From: Dawidia cretensis
GTDB lineage: Bacteria > Bacteroidota > Bacteroidia > Cytophagales > Cyclobacteriaceae
Direction of reading: 5' to 3'
DNA length: 64,000 nt
NCBI RefSeq assembly: GCF_018598175.1
Contig: NZ_JAHESE010000014.1
Location: 62,001 to 126,000, forward strand
The first letter of the stretch is position 1; each line of letters opens with the position of its first letter. Below, one piece after another: positions 36,378 through 45,408 of this stretch. The notes beneath the pieces were generated by a model that did not search any database, had not been told where the DNA came from, and was given only the letters and a program-made list of their open reading frames with translations. The translations under genes were made by a program, and so were the position numbers.

Positions 36378-37070
36378 GTGTATAGAGATAAGAAATTTCT
36401 GGCGCTGATCACGGCGCGGGGAGGCTCGAAGGGAATCCCGGGAAAGAACATTGCCGATCTGGGTGGTAAGCCTCTGCTGGCGTGGACCATCGAAGCGGGA
36501 CTTGGCAGCCGGTATATCGATCGGCTGATCTTGTCGAGCGACGACGAAGCCATCATGTCGGTAGCGCGTCAATACGGCTGTGACGTACCGTTTGTCCGGC
36601 CTGCTGCGCTGGCGCAAGACGGCAGCTCGAGCATGGATGTGATCATGCATGCCCTGGATCAACTCGAAGAGCGTTACGACTACCTGGTGTTGTTACAACC
36701 CACGTCGCCCTTCCGCCATGCGGCGCACATTGACCGCATGATCGAGTACACGCTGGACCAACAAGCTCGCATGGTGGTTTCGGTTTCGAAGACGCGCAAG
36801 AGCCCCACGTTATTGTTTTATAAAAACAACGACGATACCATGGTGCCGGTCGTGACAAGCGACAACAGCCACCGCCGGCAGGACGCCAAACCTGCTTACG
36901 AATACAATGGTGCGATCTATATCTCGACGGTGGACTATATCCGCGAGGTACGCTCGTATAAAACTCCCGAAGTGCTCGGGTTTGAACTGACCGGCTTCAA
37001 CGATATCGACATCGACGAGCCGGGAGACTTGCTGTATGCCCGCTTCATTGCGGATAATAATTTGTACTGA
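36378..37070 (+). CDS. neuA: CMP-N-acetylneuraminate (nonulosonate) cytidylyltransferase
   Basis: Activates the nonulosonic acid with CTP. ARGGSKGIPGKN is the nucleotide-binding signature; LQPTSPFR, SVSKTRKSP, YEYNGAIYIS and the acidic NDIDIDEPGD end complete the family pattern. I take GTG at 36378 (MYRDKKFLALITARGG) as the start because it follows the neuC stop by 11 bases and homology begins there; a TTG at 36327 in frame would overlap neuC. The stop overlaps the ATG of the pyruvyl transferase gene by one base. It is clearly distinct from the second cytidylyltransferase at 44698. Confidence 0.92.
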   Translation: MYRDKKFLALITARGGSKGIPGKNIADLGGKPLLAWTIEAGLGSRYIDRLILSSDDEAIMSVARQYGCDVPFVRPAALAQDGSSSMDVIMHALDQLEERYDYLVLLQPTSPFRHAAHIDRMIEYTLDQQARMVVSVSKTRKSPTLLFYKNNDDTMVPVVTSDNSHRRQDAKPAYEYNGAIYISTVDYIREVRSYKTPEVLGFELTGFNDIDIDEPGDLLYARFIADNNLY

Positions 37071-38197
37071 TGAAAATACTTCATTTAGCATCCCACTATG
37101 GCAACATCGGCGACAACGCCAGCCACATGGGATTCCGGAATATACTAACGGCTCTGGGAGCAGGTACCTGGCAGATCGACAAGCTCGAGATACGCCGGTT
37201 TTACAACAACTATTCCCTGCCCGATAAGTGTCGGTTTGATGCCGACTTCGCCGCCCACGTAAATACCTACGACGCGTTTGTTATTGGCGGCGGTGGCTTT
37301 TTGGATTTCTGGGTGGAAAACAGCATTACGGGCACTACCCTGAATATTTCGCCGGAGGTATTGGATTTGATCCGGGTGCCGCTCATCATCACCAGCGTGG
37401 GCTGTATGCCGCACAAAGTGGTGCCAGATGGCAACATCGAGAAATTCAGACGCTTCCTGGACCAGTTGCTGGCAAAGCCGAACGCCTATGTGGCTGTCCG
37501 GAACGATGGCTCGAAAGACACCTTGCGGGAGTTTATCGGTACACAGTATCACGACGCGATACCCGAGATATTGGACCACGGGTTCTTTTACGAAAACGAC
37601 GGCAGTCTCTACCGCGCATCCGAAAGACCTTATATCCTGATCAACACGACCGCCGACCAGGTACACATGGAAAACCGAAATCTCGGTAAGATCGACGAAG
37701 GCGCCTACGTGCGGGAGATGGGTACGGCGGTGAATCGCCTGATTGCAGATACCGAGCTGGACATAGCCTTCGCCCCCCATATTTACAGCGACTACAAGGC
37801 GATCGATGCGATCCTGAAGCACGTAAACGACTTTCATATTCGCACACGGGTTGCCGTGGCGCCGTTCGCGCAGGGCGACTTCGGGTGTAACCAGATTTAT
37901 GCCGCCTATAAAAACAGCGCGGTGGTGGCGGGCATGCGTTTCCATGCCAATGTGTGCAGCATCGCGCTGGGTGTGAAGAGCATCGGCCTGGCGGCATTAG
38001 ACCGCGTACAGAACATGTACGACAGCCTGGGATACTACAAGGCGGTGGTTCGGGTCGATCAACCGTTTGCAGATGACCTGGTGACCACCGTGCAGCGAAA
38101 GTTGCAGGAACCGACGCCGGCAGGGCATGATGTTTTAGGACAACGGAAGCGTGAAACGCTCGCCTTCTATCAATCGATATTCTCTCAATTATTTTAA
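37070..38197 (+). CDS. Polysaccharide pyruvyl transferase family protein
   Basis: A 375-residue GT-B-like protein of the CsaB/polysaccharide pyruvyl transferase family, which transfers pyruvate from phosphoenolpyruvate to a sugar as a ketal and so adds negative charge. Features are ASHYGNIGDNASHMGF (8-22), VIGGGGFLDF (71-80), a central TSVGCMPHKVVPDG, the NDGSKDTLREF segment and GMRFHANVCSIALG (from about 287) with the family His. It is translationally coupled to neuA (one-base overlap). The acceptor sugar is not known. Some proteins with this domain are not pyruvyl transferases, so the reaction is inferred. Confidence 0.85.
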   Translation: MKILHLASHYGNIGDNASHMGFRNILTALGAGTWQIDKLEIRRFYNNYSLPDKCRFDADFAAHVNTYDAFVIGGGGFLDFWVENSITGTTLNISPEVLDLIRVPLIITSVGCMPHKVVPDGNIEKFRRFLDQLLAKPNAYVAVRNDGSKDTLREFIGTQYHDAIPEILDHGFFYENDGSLYRASERPYILINTTADQVHMENRNLGKIDEGAYVREMGTAVNRLIADTELDIAFAPHIYSDYKAIDAILKHVNDFHIRTRVAVAPFAQGDFGCNQIYAAYKNSAVVAGMRFHANVCSIALGVKSIGLAALDRVQNMYDSLGYYKAVVRVDQPFADDLVTTVQRKLQEPTPAGHDVLGQRKRETLAFYQSIFSQLF

Positions 38198-38212
38198 CTA
38201 CTTCATTCTCCG

Positions 38213-39595
38213 ATGAATCTGCTATTTCCGGTAGAGACCCTGAACAGGGAAATTGATTTTCGCATTACGTTGGCTGCAAAGCTGGCAGAAAAGGACCGCT
38301 CTATCTTTGTGGGGCAGTACCAGTTCCTGCAGCGCCTCATTCCGCATTTCAAGAACGGCATTTACGCAGGAAAGAACATTTTTGCCAAGCGCTCGGATGT
38401 GGATTCCTATCAGGGTTATTACCGGTTGAAGAAAAAAGGTTTCGATATCGTATACCTGCACGAAGAAGGCGCCGTGTTCAGCGGCACGGAGAAAGACTGG
38501 CAGGACAAGTTGTCGTCGCAATACAACATCGACGTTTTCGATGAAAACGACCGGGTATGTGTCTGGGGCGATTTTCAGGGCGATTACGATCGAGGACGTA
38601 TCAAGAATAAGAATGTACCAGTCGTTACGACAGGCCATCCGCGGTTTGAGCTTTACAAGAAATATAGATTTCTGTATGACGAAGACGTGCGCAAAATCAA
38701 GGAACGTTTCGGCGAGTACGTATTGATAAATGGTAACTACGGCCGTGCCAACCACGGCGGCGGACTTTCGTATTTCTTTTCCGACAAAGGAAACTACATT
38801 GTAAACGACCCCGTCAAGCGTTTACAAAAGATTGACTATTATGTGGGATCGGCTATTCAGCTTTCCAAAATGGTAGAACTGGTCCACCACATGGCGGTTC
38901 GCTACCCACACATAAATTTTGTGTACCGGCCGCACCCGGTCGAAAATCATAGCTACTACCACACGGTCTTTAAGGGCGTGCCCAATATCCATACCGTGTA
39001 TGAAGGATCTGTCGGCCCCTGGATTCTCGGCTCGTCGGCCATTTTACACGATGGTTGTACGACTGCCATCGAGGCTCAGTTGTCGGGTATACCCGTGATC
39101 AACTACAAGCCTATCTATGCCGAGTCGAATAGCAACTACTTGCCCAACCAAATGGGACGGCGGGCGCAGACAATCGACGAAGTCGCGGCCCTGCTCGAAG
39201 AAGCTTTCCGCGATAAGGCGGCTTTCTCGGCGGGATTTGTACTACCCGAAAAGGCGGTGCGATTGATGGAGAACTTCCGGTCCGATGCATTTGACAGACT
39301 GACCGACGTTATCGAAGAACGTGTTGCGCATTCCACAAAGACTGATTTCAGTGTGCCGGGGAACAACGTCATCCGCAAGGCGTTTTTGCGACGCGAAGCC
39401 AAGCTGCAGGGCAGTAAGTTTTATAACAAGATGCTGGGCCGCAAGGAGGGGAGTTTCCGCCTGGCGGAGCAGAAGTTCCAGGGCTTCGATAAAGTATATA
39501 TCCAGGATAAGATTGCCATGCTGGAGAAGGTTCTGCAGAAAAAGATCCATGTGCAGTTTTACAACAAATACTTGATTCGTATCGGTCTTAAATGA
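38213..39595 (+). CDS. Surface carbohydrate biosynthesis protein (GT-B, CDP-glycerol-transferase-like)
   Basis: A 460-residue cytoplasmic protein with a GT-B look. The C-terminal nucleotide-binding half has YRPHPVENHSYYH, NIHTVYEGSVGPWILGSSA and HDGCTTAIEAQLSGIPVINY, which resembles glycerophosphotransferases, capsule synthases and the 'surface carbohydrate biosynthesis' family often found beside neuB-type genes. Residues 380-460 form a basic helical tail that may bind the membrane. It most likely transfers a sugar or sugar acid from a nucleotide donor, but the donor is unknown. It is coupled to the following GT2 gene by an ATGA overlap. Confidence 0.75.
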   Translation: MNLLFPVETLNREIDFRITLAAKLAEKDRSIFVGQYQFLQRLIPHFKNGIYAGKNIFAKRSDVDSYQGYYRLKKKGFDIVYLHEEGAVFSGTEKDWQDKLSSQYNIDVFDENDRVCVWGDFQGDYDRGRIKNKNVPVVTTGHPRFELYKKYRFLYDEDVRKIKERFGEYVLINGNYGRANHGGGLSYFFSDKGNYIVNDPVKRLQKIDYYVGSAIQLSKMVELVHHMAVRYPHINFVYRPHPVENHSYYHTVFKGVPNIHTVYEGSVGPWILGSSAILHDGCTTAIEAQLSGIPVINYKPIYAESNSNYLPNQMGRRAQTIDEVAALLEEAFRDKAAFSAGFVLPEKAVRLMENFRSDAFDRLTDVIEERVAHSTKTDFSVPGNNVIRKAFLRREAKLQGSKFYNKMLGRKEGSFRLAEQKFQGFDKVYIQDKIAMLEKVLQKKIHVQFYNKYLIRIGLK

Positions 39596-40554
39596 TCGTT
39601 TCTGAAACTATAGACATGCAACCTTTTTTTTCAGTCGTCATACCGGTTTACAACAAGGCTGCGTACCTCCGTACCACAGTTGCGTCGGTGCTGGCCCAAA
39701 CATTCCAGTCGTTTGAGTTATTGCTGGTTGTCGACAAATCAACCGACGACTCACAGGCAATAGCCATGGGCTTTACCGACCCGCGCATTACAGTGTACAA
39801 CCGTGACACGCCGGGACCGGGTGGTTATGCTGCGCGTAATCTGGGGATTGAAAAGGCGAACACCGGGTGGGTAGCGTTTCTGGATGCCGACGACGTGTGG
39901 ATGCCCCAGTTTCTGCAGCGGGTATATGATGCTATCGCAGCGCATGGGGATATCTCGTTGTTTTGTTCGGGTTTCCTGGTGGGCAGCGAGCAAAAAAGCC
40001 GTCCGCATATGTACTACCGAAAGTTTGAGACCGAGGGAAGTCACGTATTTGACTTGCAGCGGTTTCTGCTGCATAAGCCCATTCATACCTCCAGCGTCGT
40101 GATACGTCGTGACCTGTTGGTATCGTCGGGCGGATTTCCTGCCGGGCGTTTCAAGCGCGGTGGCGACAGCGAGACCTGGTTGCGTCTGATGTACACTTGC
40201 CAACGTGGCTTTTGGATTTGCTACCTGGGGGAGCGTTACGACAATCGGGTGGCCGACAGTGTGATAAACGCTAACAAACATTACTTGGAAGACCACCCTG
40301 TGCGCCAGTTGGTGCAACAGCTCTTGCCAACGGTACACGACAAAGGAATGCGGCGCGCATTAAAGCGCCATTCCAACTCTTTTATGTTTCCGAGCCTGCG
40401 CGCCCTGGGGCGCCAGCATACCCTTTCGCCCCGTCATTTCGGGGCGTTGTACTACGACCGCACACTGTGGCGGAGTAGTGTTGTGGGCATGTTCCTCTTG
40501 TCACTGGCGCCGGGCGCCGTGCAGCGGATATTTATAAATGCTTTAAAAAAATGA
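39592..40554 (+). CDS. Family 2 glycosyltransferase
   Basis: GT-A enzyme of 320 residues. Motifs are FSVVIPVYNKAAYLR, VLAQTFQSFELLLVVDKSTDDS, AARNLGIEKANTGWVAFLDADDVWMP with the metal-binding DADD, and RGGDSETWLRL in the acceptor region (the ED-type base). A C-terminal hydrophobic segment (VVGMFLLSLAPGAV) suggests membrane contact. It begins in an ATGA overlap with the upstream gene; an ATG eight codons later (39616) is an equally good start. Sugar and linkage are unknown. Confidence 0.9.
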   Translation: MIVSETIDMQPFFSVVIPVYNKAAYLRTTVASVLAQTFQSFELLLVVDKSTDDSQAIAMGFTDPRITVYNRDTPGPGGYAARNLGIEKANTGWVAFLDADDVWMPQFLQRVYDAIAAHGDISLFCSGFLVGSEQKSRPHMYYRKFETEGSHVFDLQRFLLHKPIHTSSVVIRRDLLVSSGGFPAGRFKRGGDSETWLRLMYTCQRGFWICYLGERYDNRVADSVINANKHYLEDHPVRQLVQQLLPTVHDKGMRRALKRHSNSFMFPSLRALGRQHTLSPRHFGALYYDRTLWRSSVVGMFLLSLAPGAVQRIFINALKK

Positions 40555-40579
40555 CCTTATTCTGTGAATATCTATCCGC

Positions 40580-42046
40580 ATGAGAACGCTTGTATTTTCG
40601 CCTTATTTATCGTCTTTATTTAATGCCGTGATGCTTGATCGGCTGCAGGAGGAAATTCATGCGGGAGCCGAGAAGCTTTATTTTCTGAGTTGTTTCCAGA
40701 CATTCGACATCTGTGCGTTCAACAAAACGTCGGAGTCTTCGAATTGCTACTACTGCGAGGCTAACATTGTCAATTCGCTGAAGCTGGTGGAAGGCGACTA
40801 CGAAGTGCTGCGCCTGGCGCAGCTGATAGCGCCTGAAGACCGCGTGATGGCAGACGACTTTTTCAGCAACGTTACCGACATCCGTCACGATCTTTATTTC
40901 GAGACGTTTGACGTGGGCGAAGCGGCGATATCGCCGTACATCACGCGTACGCGTGACAAAAACCTGGTGCGGGAAAATAAAGACGGTTTCTTGCGGCAGG
41001 TGTCGTACAACTCGCTGCTGGTATATCTGGGAGTGAAGCGCTTCCTGCAGGAGCATCAGATCGAGAAGGTTATATTCTTCAATGGGCGCCTCGACTATAC
41101 ACGTTCGGTTTTGCGTGCCTGCCAGGCGTTGTCGGTAGACTGTTACCTGTACGAGCGGGTGCGGCCAGGAGGTATCATCGAGTGTTTTCACAATGTATTG
41201 CCGCATACCATCGAGGCGCGGCAAGCGCTTATCGACGAGGCCTGGAACGATCCGGCGGTGCCACAGGAAGAGAAGATGCGCATAGGCTCGAATTACTATG
41301 AGCGCAAGCGTAAAGGCGAGGTGATCATTGCGCGCTCGTTTGTGGTGGCGCAGGAGAAAAACAGGTTGCCGGCAGGCATAGATTTCTCGCGCAAGAATGT
41401 CGTACTGTATAACAGTTCAGACGATGAGATTGCGGCTGTTGGCCCGATGTACAAGAATCCCTTCTTCGAAGGGCAGGAAGACGGCACGCAGTACGTGGTG
41501 GATTTTTACGGCAAGAATTTTCCGGAATACAATCTCATCATCCGCATGCACCCCAACCTGAAGGGACTCACGTATCACTATGTGGAGGTGATCCGGTCGT
41601 TGCACCAGAAGTATCCTAATGTTTATGTCATTGCACCCGAAAGTGAGGTAGATACGTATGCGTTGCTCGATACTGCCTGGAAGGTTATATCGTTCGGCAC
41701 GTCGATGGGGCTGGAGGCGAGTTTCTGGGGTAAGCCGGTGGTACTGCTGGCGAAGGCCCGTTACTTCTACGCCGACGTGGCGTACGTGCCGGCAGATCGT
41801 GCCGGCGTCGATGCCTTGCTGACGGACGACCTGGCGCCGAAGGACAAGGCCAACCCGGTTAAGTTTGGTTATTATTACCTGAACGGGGGCACGAAGGCTC
41901 GTTATTTCTTTTCGAAAGGGTTGAACCAGAATTATTTCAAGGGGCAGCCCATGAAAAAATTTACGTTGAAACAGAAGTTGATTAACCGGGCCATTAAGGT
42001 ATACACCCGGCTTACAAAGAAAAAGGTGGTGATCAGAACATTCTGA
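40580..42046 (+). CDS. Capsule-synthesis-type GT-B protein
   Basis: A 488-residue cytoplasmic protein. The N-terminal half has clustered Cys (SSNCYYCEAN) and VIFFNGRLDYTRSVLRACQ. The C-terminal half has VLYNSSDDEIAAVG, IIRMHPNLKG and SEVDTYALLDTAWKVISFGTSMGLEASFWGKPVVLL, which is the capsule polysaccharide synthesis (KpsC/KpsS-related) pattern around the donor site. The end is strongly basic (LINRAIKVYTRLTKKK), probably a membrane-binding tail. Relatives include Kdo transferases that use CMP-sugars, so it is a reasonable candidate to use one of the two CMP-sugar acids made here; this is inference. Confidence 0.72.
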   Translation: MRTLVFSPYLSSLFNAVMLDRLQEEIHAGAEKLYFLSCFQTFDICAFNKTSESSNCYYCEANIVNSLKLVEGDYEVLRLAQLIAPEDRVMADDFFSNVTDIRHDLYFETFDVGEAAISPYITRTRDKNLVRENKDGFLRQVSYNSLLVYLGVKRFLQEHQIEKVIFFNGRLDYTRSVLRACQALSVDCYLYERVRPGGIIECFHNVLPHTIEARQALIDEAWNDPAVPQEEKMRIGSNYYERKRKGEVIIARSFVVAQEKNRLPAGIDFSRKNVVLYNSSDDEIAAVGPMYKNPFFEGQEDGTQYVVDFYGKNFPEYNLIIRMHPNLKGLTYHYVEVIRSLHQKYPNVYVIAPESEVDTYALLDTAWKVISFGTSMGLEASFWGKPVVLLAKARYFYADVAYVPADRAGVDALLTDDLAPKDKANPVKFGYYYLNGGTKARYFFSKGLNQNYFKGQPMKKFTLKQKLINRAIKVYTRLTKKKVVIRTF

Positions 42047-42066
42047 CTAACAGGCGAACCAGGATT

Positions 42067-43134
42067 ATGAAGAAACAACGCTTTGTATTTTTGATAGGAT
42101 CGCTGAAGAAGGGCGGGGCTGAGCGCAACCTATCGCGGGTGGCTTCGGCACTTTCGGCCAGGGGGCATGCGGTGCACCTGATCCTGTTTGAGAAAAAGAT
42201 AGAATATCCGCTCGATGCAGGGGTTCAGATTATCGACCTCGCCCTTTCGCAATACAAAAACAAGCTGGTAAAGCTGTTCATGATTTACTGGCGGGTAACG
42301 TCGACGGTATGGAGTATCCGACCACGGTATGCGTTGTCTTTTACACGTCTTGGTGGTCAGTTTCTGGCCAGCACACTGTACCCGCGGGTGATCACCCGCT
42401 ATGACGCGTATCCGTTTTTCTTCAAGAAGCGGAAATGGATAACGTCCATGATTATGTTTAATTTACCGAATGTGCGCAAGGTGATCTGTCCTTCGTCAGA
42501 ATTGCGGCGGCATGTGCGGAAGTACTATGTAAGGAAGTCAAAGCTGCACCTTCTCTATAACCCGGTGCCCGACGTCGCTAGTAGTACCTTGGATACGCCG
42601 GTGGCGACGTCACGGCCTTACTTTGTCGTGGTGGGCAGGCTTCATCCGCAGAAGCGGATCGAGGTGATTCTCGAGGCCTTCGCCGGCTCGGTTGCGCGTG
42701 CGTCGTACGACGTGATGATTCTGGGTGATGGGTATGACGAGGCACGTTTGCGCAAGCGCGCGGAAGAACTGGGGCTGCAGGACAGGGTGATTTTCAAGGG
42801 GTTCCTGGCCGATCCGTACCCGATGATGCGACACGCGCGGGCCTTGCTTTCAGCGTCCAGCAAAGAGGGTTTTCCGAATGTGCTGGTGGAGTCGTTGTTT
42901 CTGGAAGTGCCGGTGCTGGCGGCTGACTGCCTGACCGGTCCGAGCGAAATTATCGTGGACGGCGTGAACGGGTATCTTTTCCCCGTGGGCGACGCCGCCA
43001 CGCTCAGAAAACAGATTGACTTGCTGGTGACGGATGAAGCACTGTACCAAACGCTGCGGCAACAAGCCAAGGGTTCGGTTGCGAAGTTTGACCAGGACCT
43101 GATTCTGAATCAATGGATGGAAGTTTTAGCGTAA
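42067..43134 (+). CDS. Family 4 glycosyltransferase (1)
   Basis: Retaining GT-B glycosyltransferase of 355 residues. The N-terminal glycine motif SLKKGGAERNLSRVASAL, the donor-domain GRLHPQKRIEVILEAF and the ExxxxxxE motif in SSKEGFPNVLVESLFLEVPV are all present, followed by TGPSEIIVDGVNGYLFPVGD. A hydrophobic/basic patch (FFFKKRKWI) may dock on the membrane. It probably adds one sugar to the lipid-linked unit on the cytoplasmic face. It lies 20 bases after the capsule-type gene and 12 bases before the aldolase gene. Confidence 0.92.
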   Translation: MKKQRFVFLIGSLKKGGAERNLSRVASALSARGHAVHLILFEKKIEYPLDAGVQIIDLALSQYKNKLVKLFMIYWRVTSTVWSIRPRYALSFTRLGGQFLASTLYPRVITRYDAYPFFFKKRKWITSMIMFNLPNVRKVICPSSELRRHVRKYYVRKSKLHLLYNPVPDVASSTLDTPVATSRPYFVVVGRLHPQKRIEVILEAFAGSVARASYDVMILGDGYDEARLRKRAEELGLQDRVIFKGFLADPYPMMRHARALLSASSKEGFPNVLVESLFLEVPVLAADCLTGPSEIIVDGVNGYLFPVGDAATLRKQIDLLVTDEALYQTLRQQAKGSVAKFDQDLILNQWMEVLA

Positions 43135-43146
43135 ATAAAAAAGATT

Positions 43147-44691
43147 ATGAAGATACTGGATTGCACGCTTCGGGATGGTGGATATTATACCGAATGGGAT
43201 TTCAGCAAGGAAGTTGTAGAGAAGTATTTCAAATCCTTTAATGATCTGCCGGTAGACTACCTGGAGATTGGTTACCGCAGCAACCCGATGAAGGAATATC
43301 TGGGTGAATATTTTTATTGTCCGCAATATGTGCTGGAGCAGGCTCACACCTTTTCGAACAAGAAGCTGGTGGTGATCCTGAATGAAAAGGACGTACGTGA
43401 AGAGCATGTACCGGCACTGCTGGCCCCATGCGTGGGCATAATCTCGATGGTGCGTATTGCGCTTGACCCCGAGCAGTTGTCACGCGCATTGGTGCTCGCC
43501 GAGGCCATTAAGAAAATGGGATTTGAAGTTGGCTTCAACGTGATGTATATGTCCAAGTGGAAGCAATACAAGGGTTTCCTGGACGAGCTGAAATATGTGG
43601 ACGCGGTGGCGGACTATTTTTACATGGTCGATTCGTACGGTGGTGTGTATCCGAAAGACGTTATCGAGACGATGGATCTGGTGAAGCAACGTACGGCCTG
43701 CAAGATCGGTTTTCACGGGCACAACAACCTGGAGCTGGCGCTCATCAATTCACTGACGGCAGTAGAACACGGTGCGGCGATGATCGATGCCACCGTGACC
43801 GGAATGGGCCGTGGAGCAGGCAACCTGAAGACCGAGCTGTTGCTGACCGCGCTCAACGCACGCAAAGATGTGAAGGTAGACTTTAACGCGCTCAGCAACG
43901 TGGTCGACGCGTTCGAGAAGCTTCAAGAGCACTATAGCTGGGGTACGAACCTGCCATACATGGTATCGGGCGCTAACTCGCTGCCGCAGAAGGACGTGAT
44001 GGAATGGGTGACAAAGCGGTTCTACTCGTTCAATAGCATTATCCGCGCACTGCACAACCAGAAAGAGAAGGTGGAAGACAACCAGAAGCTGCCGCTCTTC
44101 CAGCCGGCGAAGCGGTATGCCAAAGCCGTCATTATCGGGGGTGGTCCCAATGCACAACAGCACCAGGCTGCCGTGATGGAGTATATGCAGCGCAATAGCG
44201 ACGAGATCTGCTTGATTCATGCCAGCTCTAAAAATGCGGGCAGCTATAAGGGCATCCGCGCAGATCAATATTTCTGTCTGGTGGGTAACGAAGGCCACCG
44301 CCTGGAGAATATCTTCCGGGGGGAATTGAGTCATTTCAATGGCCAGTGCGTGCTGCCGCCGTTTCCGCGTAAGATGGGTACTTATATACCGGAGGCCATC
44401 CAGGAAAAGAGCTTTGAGCTGGCCAGCGTAGACTTTACCGACAAGCTGCGCGACTCGCATACCGCGCTGGCGTTGCAAACCGCCTTGACACTGGGCGTTC
44501 AGGAAGTGTTGCTGGTGGGCTACGATGGCTACCAGGACAAGACCATTACTCAGTTGGAGAAAGGCCTCTCGGATGAAAACGAGTCGTTGTTTGATGCCTT
44601 TACGGCGTATGGCAAATGCCCGCTGCGCTCGCTGACGCCGACCAATTACAAAAACTTGCCGGTCGTATCAGTATATGCATATTTAGTCTAA
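43147..44691 (+). CDS. HMGL-type aldolase fused to an unassigned C-terminal domain
   Basis: A 514-residue two-domain protein. Residues 1-300 are a pyruvate-aldolase-type TIM barrel of the HMGL/4-hydroxy-2-oxovalerate aldolase family: LDCTLRDGGY with metal ligand Asp5, IGYRSN, DSYGG (162-166), GFHGHNN with His190 and His192 as metal ligands, and TGMGRGAGN (218-226). The remaining 190 residues are extra compared with ordinary aldolases and look Rossmann-like: AKAVIIGGGPN (about 323-333) and VQEVLLVGYDGYQDK (about 452-466). The latter loosely recalls DUF115/MptE-like and sialyltransferase-type folds. The next two genes encode a CMP-sugar synthetase and a HAD phosphatase. Together they suggest aldol synthesis of a 2-keto sugar acid from pyruvate, then CMP activation. 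Function is inferred; no homologue with this role is known to me. Confidence 0.85.
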   Translation: MKILDCTLRDGGYYTEWDFSKEVVEKYFKSFNDLPVDYLEIGYRSNPMKEYLGEYFYCPQYVLEQAHTFSNKKLVVILNEKDVREEHVPALLAPCVGIISMVRIALDPEQLSRALVLAEAIKKMGFEVGFNVMYMSKWKQYKGFLDELKYVDAVADYFYMVDSYGGVYPKDVIETMDLVKQRTACKIGFHGHNNLELALINSLTAVEHGAAMIDATVTGMGRGAGNLKTELLLTALNARKDVKVDFNALSNVVDAFEKLQEHYSWGTNLPYMVSGANSLPQKDVMEWVTKRFYSFNSIIRALHNQKEKVEDNQKLPLFQPAKRYAKAVIIGGGPNAQQHQAAVMEYMQRNSDEICLIHASSKNAGSYKGIRADQYFCLVGNEGHRLENIFRGELSHFNGQCVLPPFPRKMGTYIPEAIQEKSFELASVDFTDKLRDSHTALALQTALTLGVQEVLLVGYDGYQDKTITQLEKGLSDENESLFDAFTAYGKCPLRSLTPTNYKNLPVVSVYAYLV

Positions 44692-44697
44692 CGGCCC

Positions 44698-45408
44698 ATG
44701 CCCGAAGCAATGAAGAAAGATATTTGTTTTTTCCTGCCCACGCGTAAAGGTAGTCAGCGCGTCAAATCCAAAAACACCCGGCCATTTGCCGGTGTAGAAG
44801 GTGGAATTCTGGCGGTAAAGCTCCGGCAGCTGATGCAGTGCCAAACGCTGCAGCGCATAGTCTTATCGACCAATGACGAGGAATCCATGGAAGTAGCCCG
44901 CCGGATGGACCCTTCTGGCGAAAGGGTACAGGTTATCGTCAGGCCCGATCACCTGTGTCTCGATACCACGGCACTGACCGATCTGATCGCCTACGTACCC
45001 GAGATCGTGACGGAGTCGCACATCATCTGGGGGCATACGACCACGCCCTTTATCGACGCTGCCGAGTACGACCGCGGCATTGCCTTGTACTATGAGAAAC
45101 TGGCGGCAGGCTACGACTCGCTCATAAGCGTCATGCCGCTGCAAAACTTTCTGCTCGACGCCCAGGCCAATGTCTTCAATTATGATGCTGGCGCCAACCG
45201 CTGGCCCCGTACCCAGGACCTGCCGGTATTATACGAGGTGAACCATGCCATGTTTATCACCTCGCGGGAGATATACCGCAAGGATAGCAACCGGGTAGGA
45301 GTGAAACCATTTTTGTACGAGCAGGACAAGATCAAGTCTTTTGACATTGACTGGCAAGACGATTTTCTGATAGCCGAAGCGATCTATGATAAACTTTTCA
45401 AACTATAG
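44698..45408 (+). CDS. Second CMP-sugar acid cytidylyltransferase (NeuA-like)
   Basis: A 236-residue member of the acylneuraminate cytidylyltransferase family. The signature is LPTRKGSQRVKSKNTRPF instead of the classical ARGGSKGIPGKN seen in the first copy, and STNDEESMEVAR, HTTTPFIDAAEYD and the acidic FDIDWQDDFLIAE end follow. The divergence from NeuA at 36378 suggests a different sugar acid as substrate. It lies six bases after the aldolase fusion and overlaps the HAD gene by 23 bases, so the three are a translational unit. The ATG at 44698 is used; a second ATG at 44710 is possible. Confidence 0.88.
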   Translation: MPEAMKKDICFFLPTRKGSQRVKSKNTRPFAGVEGGILAVKLRQLMQCQTLQRIVLSTNDEESMEVARRMDPSGERVQVIVRPDHLCLDTTALTDLIAYVPEIVTESHIIWGHTTTPFIDAAEYDRGIALYYEKLAAGYDSLISVMPLQNFLLDAQANVFNYDAGANRWPRTQDLPVLYEVNHAMFITSREIYRKDSNRVGVKPFLYEQDKIKSFDIDWQDDFLIAEAIYDKLFKL

